A stretch of DNA of 64,000 nucleotides from Prosthecobacter sp. (GTDB taxonomy: Bacteria; Verrucomicrobiota; Verrucomicrobiia; Verrucomicrobiales; Verrucomicrobiaceae): assembly GCA_017853885.1 (NCBI GenBank), contig JAFMIR010000011.1, positions 45,583 to 109,582 on the forward strand, given 5' to 3'. The notes under the pieces were generated by a model. That model searched no databases. It was not told the origin of the DNA and worked only from the letters and a program-made list of their open reading frames with translations. The stretch's first letter is position 1, and each line of letters opens with the position of its first letter. Below are positions 17,052 to 25,759 of the stretch, piece after piece. Made by a program: the position numbers and the translations under genes.

Positions 17052-18428
17052 TCACATCTGGGTCTTCCGTTCGGTATTGAGGCCCATTTTGCGATACAAG
17101 GTGGCAATCGAGACTCCCAGCATGTAGGCGGTCTTTTCGCGCGAACCGTTGTTGAGCTTGAGGGTTTCTTGGATGAAAAGGCGTTCTTGGGACTTGATGA
17201 AATCATCGAGTTTGGTGCCAATCGGCAGTGGGGCCACACCTTCCGTGGTGGGCTTTGTGGCTACCTCAATAGGCTCGGTGATCTTGCTGGGTAGGTCGGC
17301 AGCCCTAATGCAGTGGCTTTCGGCGAAGGCGCAGGCATGTTCGATGGCGTTGCGCAGTTCGGAGACGTTGCCGGGCCAGCGATAGTTTTCCAGAAAATCG
17401 ATCGATTGGCTGTCGATCGTTTTGGTGTGGGTCTTGGTGCGTTCGCCAATCGCTTGGAGAAAGTCATCGACGAGCGGCCTAATATCCTCACGGCGCTCGC
17501 GCAGCGGTGCGATTTTCAGCGGAACAACGCAGAGCTTATAAAACAGATTCTCTCGGAATTGGCCTTGCTTCACAGCTTGCTCCAGTGAGGCCGTGGTGGA
17601 GGCGATAAGGCGGCAATCGTCGGTGGAATCGCTGCCGTCGAACCCACTTCTGCGCGTCTGAGTCTCATGCATGAAGCGGTATAACTGGGTCTGGATGCGA
17701 GTGGGCAGTTGATTCACTTCAGTTAGGTGCACCGTGCCACCGGCCACACGCTGAAAGATGGAGTTTGGGCCGAAAAAATCAGCTTCTAGGGCGTCCTCCG
17801 ACATGGTGGCGCATGTCAGCTCTTCAAAAGGCCGCTCTCTGCGATGGCTGGCCTCGTGGAGGGCACGGGCCGCCATGCGCTTGCCAGTGCCAAACTCACC
17901 TTCGATCAACACTGGGCTGTCATGGTTGGCGACTCGACGTACAATATCGAGAATACGCTGGATGGTCTCGCTCTGACCGATCAGTTTGGAGGAAGGAGAA
18001 AGAGGTTGAGCTAGCCTCCGCGGGACATCGCTTGGCTGGGGCTGCCTTGCGGCTTCAGCTGGTGAATCTTGGTGCCGGAGGGCGTGAAGAACTGTTTGGA
18101 TGAACTCGTTGTCACCAAAAGGCTTGGTGAGGTGGTCAACAACTCCAAGGCGCATGGCCTCGATCGCGGTTTCGGCGCTGCCCGAGTTCATGAGCATCAT
18201 GATCGCAGTGCTCGGGAACTGGTCACGACACACGCGGACGAGTCCGAATCCATTCACATCCCCGCCATGAAGATCCACGATAGCCAATTCAGGTTGATGG
18301 GCACGGATAGCCGCCATGCCATCCATGTGGGTGTGGCAGCCAAAGACCTCATGACCGGCGGCTTGGCAGAGCTGGGTCATCCGCTGAAGGATCGCGGCCT
18401 CGTCATCGATGATTGCTATCCTAGCCAT
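17052..18428 (-). CDS. NtrC-like response regulator lacking the GAFTGA loop
   Basis: 458 residues from ATG 18428: receiver (1-120), AAA+ domain (~150-370) and Fis-type HTH (C-terminal, NNGSREKTAYMLGVSIATLY). The receiver keeps Asp8/Asp9, phospho-acceptor Asp52 and Lys102, but the usual switch Thr aligns with Met80. The AAA+ part keeps Walker A GEFGTGK and the FRENLFYKL arginine-finger segment. Between ADFFG and GGTVHL about a dozen residues that normally contain GAFTGA are absent, and Walker B reads HLTEVN instead of FLDEI. GAFTGA contacts sigma-54, so this is probably not a sigma-54 activator; it may act on sigma-70 promoters like TyrR or have lost activity. No histidine kinase is adjacent. 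Confidence 0.85.
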   Translation of the reverse strand: MARIAIIDDEAAILQRMTQLCQAAGHEVFGCHTHMDGMAAIRAHQPELAIVDLHGGDVNGFGLVRVCRDQFPSTAIMMLMNSGSAETAIEAMRLGVVDHLTKPFGDNEFIQTVLHALRHQDSPAEAARQPQPSDVPRRLAQPLSPSSKLIGQSETIQRILDIVRRVANHDSPVLIEGEFGTGKRMAARALHEASHRRERPFEELTCATMSEDALEADFFGPNSIFQRVAGGTVHLTEVNQLPTRIQTQLYRFMHETQTRRSGFDGSDSTDDCRLIASTTASLEQAVKQGQFRENLFYKLCVVPLKIAPLRERREDIRPLVDDFLQAIGERTKTHTKTIDSQSIDFLENYRWPGNVSELRNAIEHACAFAESHCIRAADLPSKITEPIEVATKPTTEGVAPLPIGTKLDDFIKSQERLFIQETLKLNNGSREKTAYMLGVSIATLYRKMGLNTERKTQM

Positions 18429-18605
18429 GATTCCCTGAGAGGTTGAATGGTGAGCATGTCCTACTTGGCTCAAAACGGCCCGTCAAACACCATTCTCCCC
18501 ATGTGGCAGTAGATCATGCTCCAAACTGGCCCATGAATGCCACGGCTCAATCGCCATCGACGCACCTCGGGACTCAGTGGGAGAAGGGGTTCTCCAAGTG
18601 CGCCC

Positions 18606-20774
18606 TCATCGGCGGATAGCAACCTGAACATAGTGCTCGCGCAGGCGTCCTTCTAGCAGTTGCAATTGGTCGGGTTTGAGAGCGCTGGCATAGACAAGCA
18701 ATTCAGCGAGGAAACCTTGGAACGTTTCACTTCCGGAGGCGCTGGCTTTGGCGTCAGCCGTCAGCGCACGCCCGATACTGCCTCGGATCAGCGGCTGGCG
18801 TGGCGCATCTACTTTGGCTGTGCCTGTGAAAACACGCCCATCAGCATCTTTAGCTCGGAACTCCACTGTTCCGTTCGCATTCCAGACCAGCGTCCACACG
18901 CAGGGGGATGCTGCATTCACATCACGCGAGACGATCTTGGCAGCAGCTGGGCCGCTTTGTATGTCCACCGTCAGGTTCTTTCCATCATCCACGCGGACCA
19001 CCACGCTGGCACCTTGGTCATTGCCTAGGCTCAGGATGCGCATCGGGAGCTTGCTACCATCCGCTTCCGTCACACCCAAAAGCGTGAGGCCCATGTCGCC
19101 GAGCACTGGCTCACTGCCGAAAGGAAAGCTGGAGACGGCTTGCTTTGGGGCTGCCAGTTCAAGGGCAGCGGGCTGACCTTCGCGAGCGTGGAAATCCAGC
19201 ACATGGCGTCCAGCTTTGGGGCCGGAACCGTTTTTGGCCACCGGCCACGGCAGGTAAGTGGGGGAGCGAACAGGATCATCCGGGACACGAAAGAGGTTGT
19301 CTCCTCCTCGCTCGGCAAGATCATGCCACACCACCACACTTTCCCCGGGTTTTGCCTGTGCCTGCCGTCCATCCGGCTCAGTTCGATCCGCCAGCGCCCC
19401 AGTATTGGAGACAAAATAGAGTGCGAGGTTTCGATCCGCAGGTGGGTAGGCACGGTCCTCTGGCAGTTGAAAGCTCACCTTCGGCGGCGTGGTATCCACC
19501 ACGGCCGAAATCAGGGGTCCAGAATCTCCACTCGGGGTCGTGGAACCGCTGAAAAACCAGTATGCAGCTACCGCAGCCAAAATCACTGCACCTGCAGTCA
19601 TCACCACTGGGCTCATACGTTTGGCAGGTTGGGCAGTCCGGGAAGCTTGTGCTGGAATGCCTTGCCGGAGTGTGGGCACTGTAGGTGCCTTGGGATGCGC
19701 CTGTGGCGGACGCGAGGGAGCGACAGCTAGCGGCGTGGTGATGGCAGCTACCTCCGTGAAGGGTTTCGCATAGAGCACCGGCTCCGCATAAGCCACAGGC
19801 TGAGATTCCACGACCGGGGAGTAAATCGTGCTTTCAGTGATGGGCGCCATGCTTGGCAAAGGCACTGTGCCCGTGCCTGAATACATCATCGGCTGCTGCA
19901 AAGGCTGGCTGTAAGTAGGATAGAGGCCCATATAGGGCATCATGTGGGGCATTCTCTCCCAAGCGCGAAATTCCTCCATGGCCTGTTGGGCGCTCATCGG
20001 CCGGTCTGCGGGTTTCTGCGCCATCAGGCGCATGCACCAGGCATCAAGCCACGGTGGCACGTGCGGTGCAATGATCTGCAGCGGAACGATTTCGTGATTG
20101 ACGTGCTTGTCGATGACCTGTGCCATGGACTCACCATCAAAAGCTTTTTTGCCGCTTAACGCCTCGTAAAACACACAACCCAGTGAATACAGATCCGTGC
20201 GCTCATCCACAGGCTCGCGCGTCAGTTGCTCGGGTGCCATGTAGAAGATTGAGCCCAAAACAGTGCCCTCTTGGTCCTCGGTTTGCGTCCGGGCACGGAT
20301 GCCAGCACGGGCCAGACCGAAGTCGATGATCTTCGCTTGCATCCGGCCGCCGGGCAGTCTCTCCACCTTGATGTTTTCCGGCTTGATGTCCCGATGTAGG
20401 ATGTGGTGCTGATGCGCGGCCAATAGGCCTTCGAGCGTTTGAGAAGCTAGCTCTTTGAAATCGTCGTAGGGAAGGGGACCCCGGGCCACCACATGGGCGA
20501 GGTCCTCGCCCTGCAGCAGCTCCATCACGATGAAAAGACCCTCCGCATCGCTCGCCACATCAAAAATCGTGACAACGTTCGGATTGCGTAAGGAGGCCAG
20601 TGTGTCCGCCTCGCGCCGCAATTCGGCCTCGACGCTCTTGTCTTGCTCGGCCTCATTCGCCGTTAAGAGGCGTTTGACTGCCACCCAGCGTTTCAATTGG
20701 CTGTCATAGGCACGGAACACCGCACCGACACCGCCGGCGCCGAGCTTTTCATAGATTTTATAGCGGTCCGCCAT
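18606..20774 (-). CDS. Membrane Ser/Thr protein kinase with beta-sandwich-like ectodomain
   Basis: 722 residues from ATG 20774 (MADRYKIYEKLGAGGVG). The kinase domain (5-270) has the Gly loop, Lys34 in VAVKRL, HRDIKPEN at 127-134 and DFG at 151-153, so it should be active. A Pro/Ser-rich linker follows (280-385), then one membrane segment (388-408). The ~310-residue outer part resembles concanavalin/LamG-type domains, ending LVYASALKPDQLQLLEGRL, as in many PVC proteins. It is of the PknB class in layout and could sense a cell-envelope or carbohydrate ligand. It diverges from the SGNH hydrolase gene with 100 bases between starts. Open frame upstream to 20936 is not family-like. Confidence 0.9.
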   Translation of the reverse strand: MADRYKIYEKLGAGGVGAVFRAYDSQLKRWVAVKRLLTANEAEQDKSVEAELRREADTLASLRNPNVVTIFDVASDAEGLFIVMELLQGEDLAHVVARGPLPYDDFKELASQTLEGLLAAHQHHILHRDIKPENIKVERLPGGRMQAKIIDFGLARAGIRARTQTEDQEGTVLGSIFYMAPEQLTREPVDERTDLYSLGCVFYEALSGKKAFDGESMAQVIDKHVNHEIVPLQIIAPHVPPWLDAWCMRLMAQKPADRPMSAQQAMEEFRAWERMPHMMPYMGLYPTYSQPLQQPMMYSGTGTVPLPSMAPITESTIYSPVVESQPVAYAEPVLYAKPFTEVAAITTPLAVAPSRPPQAHPKAPTVPTLRQGIPAQASRTAQPAKRMSPVVMTAGAVILAAVAAYWFFSGSTTPSGDSGPLISAVVDTTPPKVSFQLPEDRAYPPADRNLALYFVSNTGALADRTEPDGRQAQAKPGESVVVWHDLAERGGDNLFRVPDDPVRSPTYLPWPVAKNGSGPKAGRHVLDFHAREGQPAALELAAPKQAVSSFPFGSEPVLGDMGLTLLGVTEADGSKLPMRILSLGNDQGASVVVRVDDGKNLTVDIQSGPAAAKIVSRDVNAASPCVWTLVWNANGTVEFRAKDADGRVFTGTAKVDAPRQPLIRGSIGRALTADAKASASGSETFQGFLAELLVYASALKPDQLQLLEGRLREHYVQVAIRR

Positions 20775-20874
20775 GCTTGCTGCGGTTGTGTAGAGAAGAC
20801 AATCGTGTTTGGCAGCAAAGCCCATGCGCGGCCCATTTGGCAAGCGCGATGTTCCTCTGCTGGCAAATTTCCCC

Positions 20875-21987
20875 ATGGCTCGGCGTATGTCTTTCATGCG
20901 TCTTCTGCTCATCACCTGCCTCGCTGCCACCGCCATCCATGCCGGAGAGCTTCAGCTCACGCTACCACCCTTCTTGTATGCCATACCGGACGTGGAGATG
21001 AGCATCTACTATGACAACATTGTGCTTACGGAGAAGCCTGAGCGCTATCGCTTCGAGTTCCGATGCCCGCTTGGCACCGCTGAAGCACGCCGCTGGTCCG
21101 TGAAACCGACCGACCAAGATGTCGGCGATCATGCCGTTGAGGTCACTGTCAAAGATCAGGCCGGTCAGACCCTCGATAGCGGCCGACTCACCCTTCATAT
21201 CTCTCCACGACGCGCGGGCGAGGGCAAAATGTTACGTCTTCTCATCGTGGGGGACAGCCTCACGCACGCCAGCCTCTATCCGAACGAGATCGTGAAGATG
21301 CTGGCCAGAAGCGGCAATCCCACGTTTGCCCTGATCGGCACACACCAACCCGCAGCTGCACTCGGGGACGTTCGTCACGAAGGCTACGGAGGATGGAGAT
21401 GGGCCGATTTTCTCACCAAATTTGATCCCAAGTCGGCTGGCATTACCGCAGGGCCTCTCGCCCGAAAAAGCACCAGCCCCTTCATTTTTCCCGATGGGGC
21501 GCAAAAACCCGTTTTCGATCTCCCACGTTACTTCCTCGAAAACAGCAGCAAACAGTCGCCCGATGTCGTCACCTTTCTGCTGGGCATCAACGACTGCTTC
21601 GCCGCCAATCCCGATTCGCCGGATGCTAAAATCACCGAGGTTCTCAGCAATGCTGAAAAACTCATCGCCGAGTTTCGCAAGAGCACGCCGAAAGCTCTGC
21701 TTGCAATAGGCCTCACCACGCCGCCGAATGCGCGGCAGGCTGCTTTCAAGGCCAACTACAAAGACGCGTATTCACGCTGGGGCTGGAAACGCATCCAGCA
21801 TCGACTGGTGCAGCGCATGCTCGAACAGTTCAGCGGTCGTGAAACCGACAACATTCACCTCGTGCCCACCGAGTTGAACCTCGATCCAATCGATGGCTAC
21901 CCCGCCAACAATGGTGTGCATCCCAACCCTTTGGGCTACGCCCAGATAGGTCATAGTTTTTACGCTTGGATGAAATCGCGCTGGTAA
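20875..21987 (+). CDS. Secreted SGNH/GDSL hydrolase
   Basis: About 370 residues from ATG 20875 with a signal peptide (MSFMRLLLITCLAATAIHA). Block I is VGDSLTHASLY, block III is LGINDCFA, and block V is NNGVHPNPLGYAQIG, giving the Ser, Asn and Asp/His residues of the family. These enzymes remove acetyl or other ester groups from carbohydrates or lipids. An N-terminal beta domain (residues ~25-125) precedes the hydrolase, perhaps binding carbohydrate. Met codons at 20887 and 20896 are alternative starts. A decayed gene remnant begins 17 bases after its stop. Confidence 0.85.
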   Translation: MARRMSFMRLLLITCLAATAIHAGELQLTLPPFLYAIPDVEMSIYYDNIVLTEKPERYRFEFRCPLGTAEARRWSVKPTDQDVGDHAVEVTVKDQAGQTLDSGRLTLHISPRRAGEGKMLRLLIVGDSLTHASLYPNEIVKMLARSGNPTFALIGTHQPAAALGDVRHEGYGGWRWADFLTKFDPKSAGITAGPLARKSTSPFIFPDGAQKPVFDLPRYFLENSSKQSPDVVTFLLGINDCFAANPDSPDAKITEVLSNAEKLIAEFRKSTPKALLAIGLTTPPNARQAAFKANYKDAYSRWGWKRIQHRLVQRMLEQFSGRETDNIHLVPTELNLDPIDGYPANNGVHPNPLGYAQIGHSFYAWMKSRW

Positions 21988-22003
21988 ATTGTGTAGCTGT
22001 GGC

Positions 22004-22099
22004 ATGACCCTCCGCATCTTCGCCGGACTTCTTTTTGCCATCTCAGCTGCCTAAGCGGGTGATTTTCGTGTCGGTGTGATCCGGGTCAATATCACGTAG
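22004..22099 (+). pseudogene. Possible remnant of a secreted Gfo/Idh-like gene
   Basis: ATG 22004 opens a 16-codon signal-peptide-like stretch (MTLRIFAGLLFAISAA) ended by TAA. In the same frame after the stop the codons read AGDFRVGVIRVNIT and then TAG. The pattern signal peptide then FRVGVI resembles the start of secreted Gfo/Idh/MocA oxidoreductases. No longer homologous stretch is seen, so a decayed 5' fragment is my inference and chance is possible. Confidence 0.35.
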
Positions 22100-22436
22100 A
22101 AAGAGGGTATATGGGCTTTTATTTCGAGCTATTGGCCTCGCGCTTTAAAAAGTCTCACCCTTCAAGCACACCTTCATTACCTAGCTATTCGATGGCAGCA
22201 TTGGCTATATCCCAATCCGCGAAGCCTTCCGGCAGGGTAATTGCGAAATCGTCAGCACCCGCTGTCAGAATGGTGGTGGAAAAATGGATCAAAACTGCAC
22301 TGCAACCGTTTGGCGAGGTCAAGAAGAGTCAGTGACTCTTCATCGCAGTTCGGCATCGAAGCGATGCTGAAAGGGTATTTTCGTTCTCGAAGACTCTGGT
22401 AAGCATACGTTAATTTGAATCTGCCATTTTTCTACC
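22100..22436. other. Intergenic stretch without a recognisable gene
   Basis: A 74-codon open frame at 22111-22335 and its complement have no domain, signal or typical codon use. The stretch is somewhat AT-richer than its neighbours and may be the decayed body of the remnant starting at 22004. The promoter of the flavoprotein gene must lie within it, but no clear -35/-10 pair could be chosen. Confidence 0.5.
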
Positions 22437-23693
22437 ATGAATAGCCATCACGACGTTCTCATCATCGGCGGAGGGCCTGCTGGTACTAGCACCGCTTCCA
22501 TTCTCGCAGAATACGGTCACAAAGTGCTCGTCCTTGAGCGGGAAAAGTTCCCCCGCTACCACATTGGCGAGTCGTTGATCCCTTTCACTTTCGGTCCCTT
22601 GGAGCGCCTAGGGCTCATCCCGATGATGAAGAAGAGTCACTTCACGAAAAAATACAGTGTCAGCTTTGTGCAACCGGATGGCAAGCGCTCGCAGCCGTTC
22701 TACTTCTTCAACCGTTACGACCGAGAGACTATCGCGCAGACTTGGCAGGTGCGCCGGTCGGAATTCGACCAGATGCTCATGAGCCACGCGCGCTCCAAAG
22801 GTGCAGAGGTGCGTGAGGAAACGACCGTGACCAAGCTGATCAAAGACGACAGCGGTCGCGTGATTGGTGTCGAAGCGCAGACAAAGAGCGGCGAGAAGCA
22901 GCATCTGCTAGCCAAGCTCGTCATTGACGCGTCAGGAAAGGAAGCTTTTTCCACGCTTCGTGAAGGCTGGCGTATGAAGGATCCGTATTTGAACAAGGTA
23001 GCGGTGTGGACCTATTACAAAGGCTCGAAAAGAGAGTCTGGCATCGATGAAGGTGGCACCACAATCGCCTTCGTGCCTGACAAAGGTTGGTTCTGGCACA
23101 TCCCGATGCACGACGACATGGTTAGCGTTGGCATAGTAGCCGAGGGCAAGTATTTGAGCCGTGAGGGTGTCAAAAACCCGCGACAGATGTTTGAACGCGA
23201 GATTGGCGAAAACCAGTGGATCCAGCAACACCTCTCCCAAGGGCAGTCCACCGGGGAGTATTGGATCACGAGCGAATACAGCTTTCACTCGAAATTCGGA
23301 GCGTCACCTGGTCTGCTGCTGGTTGGTGATGCCTATGCCTTCCTAGATCCAGTGTTCAGCAGCGGCGTCATGTTGGCACTGAAAAGCGGTGTTTTGGCCG
23401 GTGATTCCGTTCATGCGGCTCTCAAGGCCAACGATCTTTCCCCGGAACGCTTCGCCGAGTATGGCCGCCTCATGCGCGAAGGAATCGAGAACATGCGCAA
23501 GCTTGTCTATGCCTTTTACGACCCGAGTTTTTCATTCAAGGATGTGGTCATGAAGTATCCTGAGGCAGGAGATGAGATCACCGACTGCCTGAGCGGCGAT
23601 GTGAACAAAGACTACTCTAGCCTGTGGGCCAAGATCCGCGAGTTTGTCCCGATTCCCGATGAGTTGCCGTATGGCATGCCACTAGCGGCGTGA
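22437..23693 (+). CDS. FAD-dependent oxidoreductase, halogenase-like
   Basis: A 418-residue flavoprotein with the dinucleotide-binding GGGPAGTSTA at 11-20 and YHIGESLIP at 41-49, the latter typical of the halogenase/geranylgeranyl-reductase group. It has GWFWHIP at 217-223, matching the GWxWxIP motif of flavin-dependent halogenases, and Lys71/Lys72 in HFTKKYSVSF near the position of their catalytic lysine. LLVGDAYAFLDPVFSSGV is the second FAD motif. Such enzymes chlorinate or brominate aromatic or alkyl substrates; related members are only hydroxylases or reductases. It stands alone between an intergenic stretch and a convergent sialidase gene, so no biosynthetic context helps. Confidence 0.8.
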   Translation: MNSHHDVLIIGGGPAGTSTASILAEYGHKVLVLEREKFPRYHIGESLIPFTFGPLERLGLIPMMKKSHFTKKYSVSFVQPDGKRSQPFYFFNRYDRETIAQTWQVRRSEFDQMLMSHARSKGAEVREETTVTKLIKDDSGRVIGVEAQTKSGEKQHLLAKLVIDASGKEAFSTLREGWRMKDPYLNKVAVWTYYKGSKRESGIDEGGTTIAFVPDKGWFWHIPMHDDMVSVGIVAEGKYLSREGVKNPRQMFEREIGENQWIQQHLSQGQSTGEYWITSEYSFHSKFGASPGLLLVGDAYAFLDPVFSSGVMLALKSGVLAGDSVHAALKANDLSPERFAEYGRLMREGIENMRKLVYAFYDPSFSFKDVVMKYPEAGDEITDCLSGDVNKDYSSLWAKIREFVPIPDELPYGMPLAA

Positions 23694-23729
23694 CTTGATG
23701 AGTTAAGCGACTCAAAAGGTTCAGCTGGG

Positions 23730-24896
23730 TCACTCCATCTTCCAGATGGCCTGACGGAGCACGGCATGAGGCTGGTCCTTCATTTTTTCATACCACACCG
23801 TTAGCAGCGTGCCATTGCCGAGTTCCACGGTGCTAGGATAGCCGAGGTCACCACCAATGCCATCTCCACTGATGATCATGGGTTCACTCCATGTTTGGCC
23901 GTTGTCGCTGCTGAGACGGGCTTGGTTGCCAAAAGGTTTGCGGCGGTGGCCGTAGGTCATAAGAAGGCGTCCATCGCGAAGTCGCAGCAGATGGCTGGGC
24001 AAGCCCCAGACGCCTATGGGATGCGGAATGGTCCAAGTTTTGCCGCCATCCTTGGACTCGGTTTGCAGTGTCTCACCTTTGTTGGCGGTGTTGTGATTAC
24101 GGATCTGTGCAATAAGAAAGCCATTTGCTGCCTCGACAGCATGCAATTCGTGGTAGGACTTGGTGGCATCATCACCTGGACGCGTCGGGATGTCCGCGAG
24201 CCAATGCCAGGTGAGACCATCATCCTTCGATTCAGCCACACCGATCTTTTTCTCCTTTGTCCAAAGTTGCTTGCCAGCGTAAAGCAGTCGGCCGTCCTTG
24301 AGCTGGATAGGCCCGTGCGGGCTGTTCAAGACGGTGGGGATGCGTGGAGACCATGTTTTGCCGCCGTCGGTGCTGCGGATGATCCATTCGCCGAGCTCGG
24401 CCCGGCGTTCTTCATCATTCAAACGCTCGTGAGCGGCCTTCCAGCGGGCAAAACGCTCCGGCGGCATCGTTTTGGAAACCCAACCTTTGTCGGTATGTTC
24501 GGCCATCATGGTGGCTTTTGTGAAGCTGTCCTCATAGGCGAGCGAAGTGAATGTTGTTGCCAGCAGCGTTCCTTTCGCCGTCTCAAGCACGCCGGAATCA
24601 CGGTCGTCCGTGGCGCTGTCGAGCAGCACACGAGGAAAGGTCCACGATTCACCCTCATCGCGTGAGGTCATGGCGCAAAGCTGGCCAAAGGGACATACAT
24701 GAGATTCACGGCCACCTGACCAAGAGAGCCAAAGCTCACCATTCTGCCTACGAACGACCGTGGGCCAGCCGTGGTAAAGATTGGCCTGCTGCGAGATGAC
24801 CTTCGTGTCGATGACCTTCGCCTGCGGAGACGTAGCGCTGGCAAGCAAAGGAATGACTAGGACGGCGGTGGTGATGAAAAAAAGGCAGCGGATCAT
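23730..24896 (-). CDS. Secreted sialidase/BNR-repeat family protein
   Basis: A 388-residue six-bladed beta-propeller protein with signal peptide (MIRCLFFITTAVLVIPLLASA). Several Asp-box (BNR) motifs are present: SRDEGESW, STDGGKTW, SKDDGLTW, SKDGGKTW and SSDNGQTW. The family includes exo-alpha-sialidases and related glycosidases or lyases such as those acting on rhamnosyl or ulvan-type glycans. Catalytic Arg residues cannot be fixed without alignment, so the substrate is open. It converges with the halogenase-like gene, 36 bases apart. Confidence 0.85.
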   Translation of the reverse strand: MIRCLFFITTAVLVIPLLASATSPQAKVIDTKVISQQANLYHGWPTVVRRQNGELWLSWSGGRESHVCPFGQLCAMTSRDEGESWTFPRVLLDSATDDRDSGVLETAKGTLLATTFTSLAYEDSFTKATMMAEHTDKGWVSKTMPPERFARWKAAHERLNDEERRAELGEWIIRSTDGGKTWSPRIPTVLNSPHGPIQLKDGRLLYAGKQLWTKEKKIGVAESKDDGLTWHWLADIPTRPGDDATKSYHELHAVEAANGFLIAQIRNHNTANKGETLQTESKDGGKTWTIPHPIGVWGLPSHLLRLRDGRLLMTYGHRRKPFGNQARLSSDNGQTWSEPMIISGDGIGGDLGYPSTVELGNGTLLTVWYEKMKDQPHAVLRQAIWKME

Positions 24897-24965
24897 GGCG
24901 CATGAGAATACGCCGCAAGTCCGTCTGCCTTCACTTCAGTCACTGGTTCCCCGATGGAGCCAGCC

Positions 24966-25712
24966 TCACATCACCATGCCGCCATCGACGGCAATGGCCT
25001 GACCGGTGATGTAGCGGGCGTCTGGGCTGGCGAGAAAGAGCGCCGCAGCGGCAATGTCGGAAGCTTGGCCGAGTTCGGCGAGGGGGATCTTCTTGAGGAT
25101 CTCCTCCTTGATTTGGTCATTCAGCACATGCGTCATATCCGTGGCGATAAAGCCGGGGCAGATGGCATTGGCGGTGACGCCGCGACCGGCGAATTCGCGA
25201 GCGAGCGACTTCGTGAAGCCGATGAGGCCGGCCTTGCTGGCGGCGTAGTTGGCTTGCCCAGCATTGCCGATGAGGCCGATGACGCTGCTGATGTTGATGA
25301 TGCGGGCACCCTTTTGCTTCAAAATGCTGCGTTGGAAGGCTTTTACCATGTTGAAGGCACCTTTCAGGTTTGTGTCGAGCACCACATCCCAGTCTTCCTC
25401 GCTCATGCGCAGGAGCAGGCCGTCCTTCGTGACGCCGGCATTGTTCACAAGAATGTCCACATGGTCCAAATCGGCGAGGATCTGCTTGCCCACCTCAGCA
25501 CAGGCCACAGCATCGGCCACGTCAAGGGAGTAGCCCTTCGCGGCACCGGGATGAGTGGCGTTGATGGCATCGGCGGTAGCCTCTGAATTGGCCTGTGTGC
25601 GGCTGACGACGGCCACTTTGGCCCCTTCAGAAGCGAAGGCTTCAGCGATGGCTTTGCCGATGCCGCGTCCGGCACCGGTAACGACGGCGACTTTATCTTG
25701 GAGTTTTCCCAT
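24966..25712 (-). CDS. fabG: 3-oxoacyl-ACP reductase
   Basis: A 248-residue short-chain dehydrogenase. The cofactor loop is VVTGAGRGIGKAIAEAF, NNAGVTKDGLLLRM is the NNAG motif with FabG-specific residues, and NISSVIGLIGNAGQANYAASK carries the Ser and Tyr-x3-Lys catalytic residues. CPGFIATDMT and the C-terminal GQAIAVDGGMVM are typical of FabG. It reduces 3-oxoacyl-ACP in fatty acid elongation with NADPH. It diverges from rnhB; no other fab gene is in the window. Confidence 0.94.
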   Translation of the reverse strand: MGKLQDKVAVVTGAGRGIGKAIAEAFASEGAKVAVVSRTQANSEATADAINATHPGAAKGYSLDVADAVACAEVGKQILADLDHVDILVNNAGVTKDGLLLRMSEEDWDVVLDTNLKGAFNMVKAFQRSILKQKGARIINISSVIGLIGNAGQANYAASKAGLIGFTKSLAREFAGRGVTANAICPGFIATDMTHVLNDQIKEEILKKIPLAELGQASDIAAAALFLASPDARYITGQAIAVDGGMVM

Positions 25713-25759
25713 GAAAGTGTTTTAAACAAGGCCTCACACTCACGCAAGAAAAGAACCCT

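Noticed and set aside
23699..23714. TGAGT/ACTCA hairpin between the halogenase-like and sialidase genes.
   Set aside because: Five pairs with a 6-base loop and no T-tract; too weak to call a terminator.
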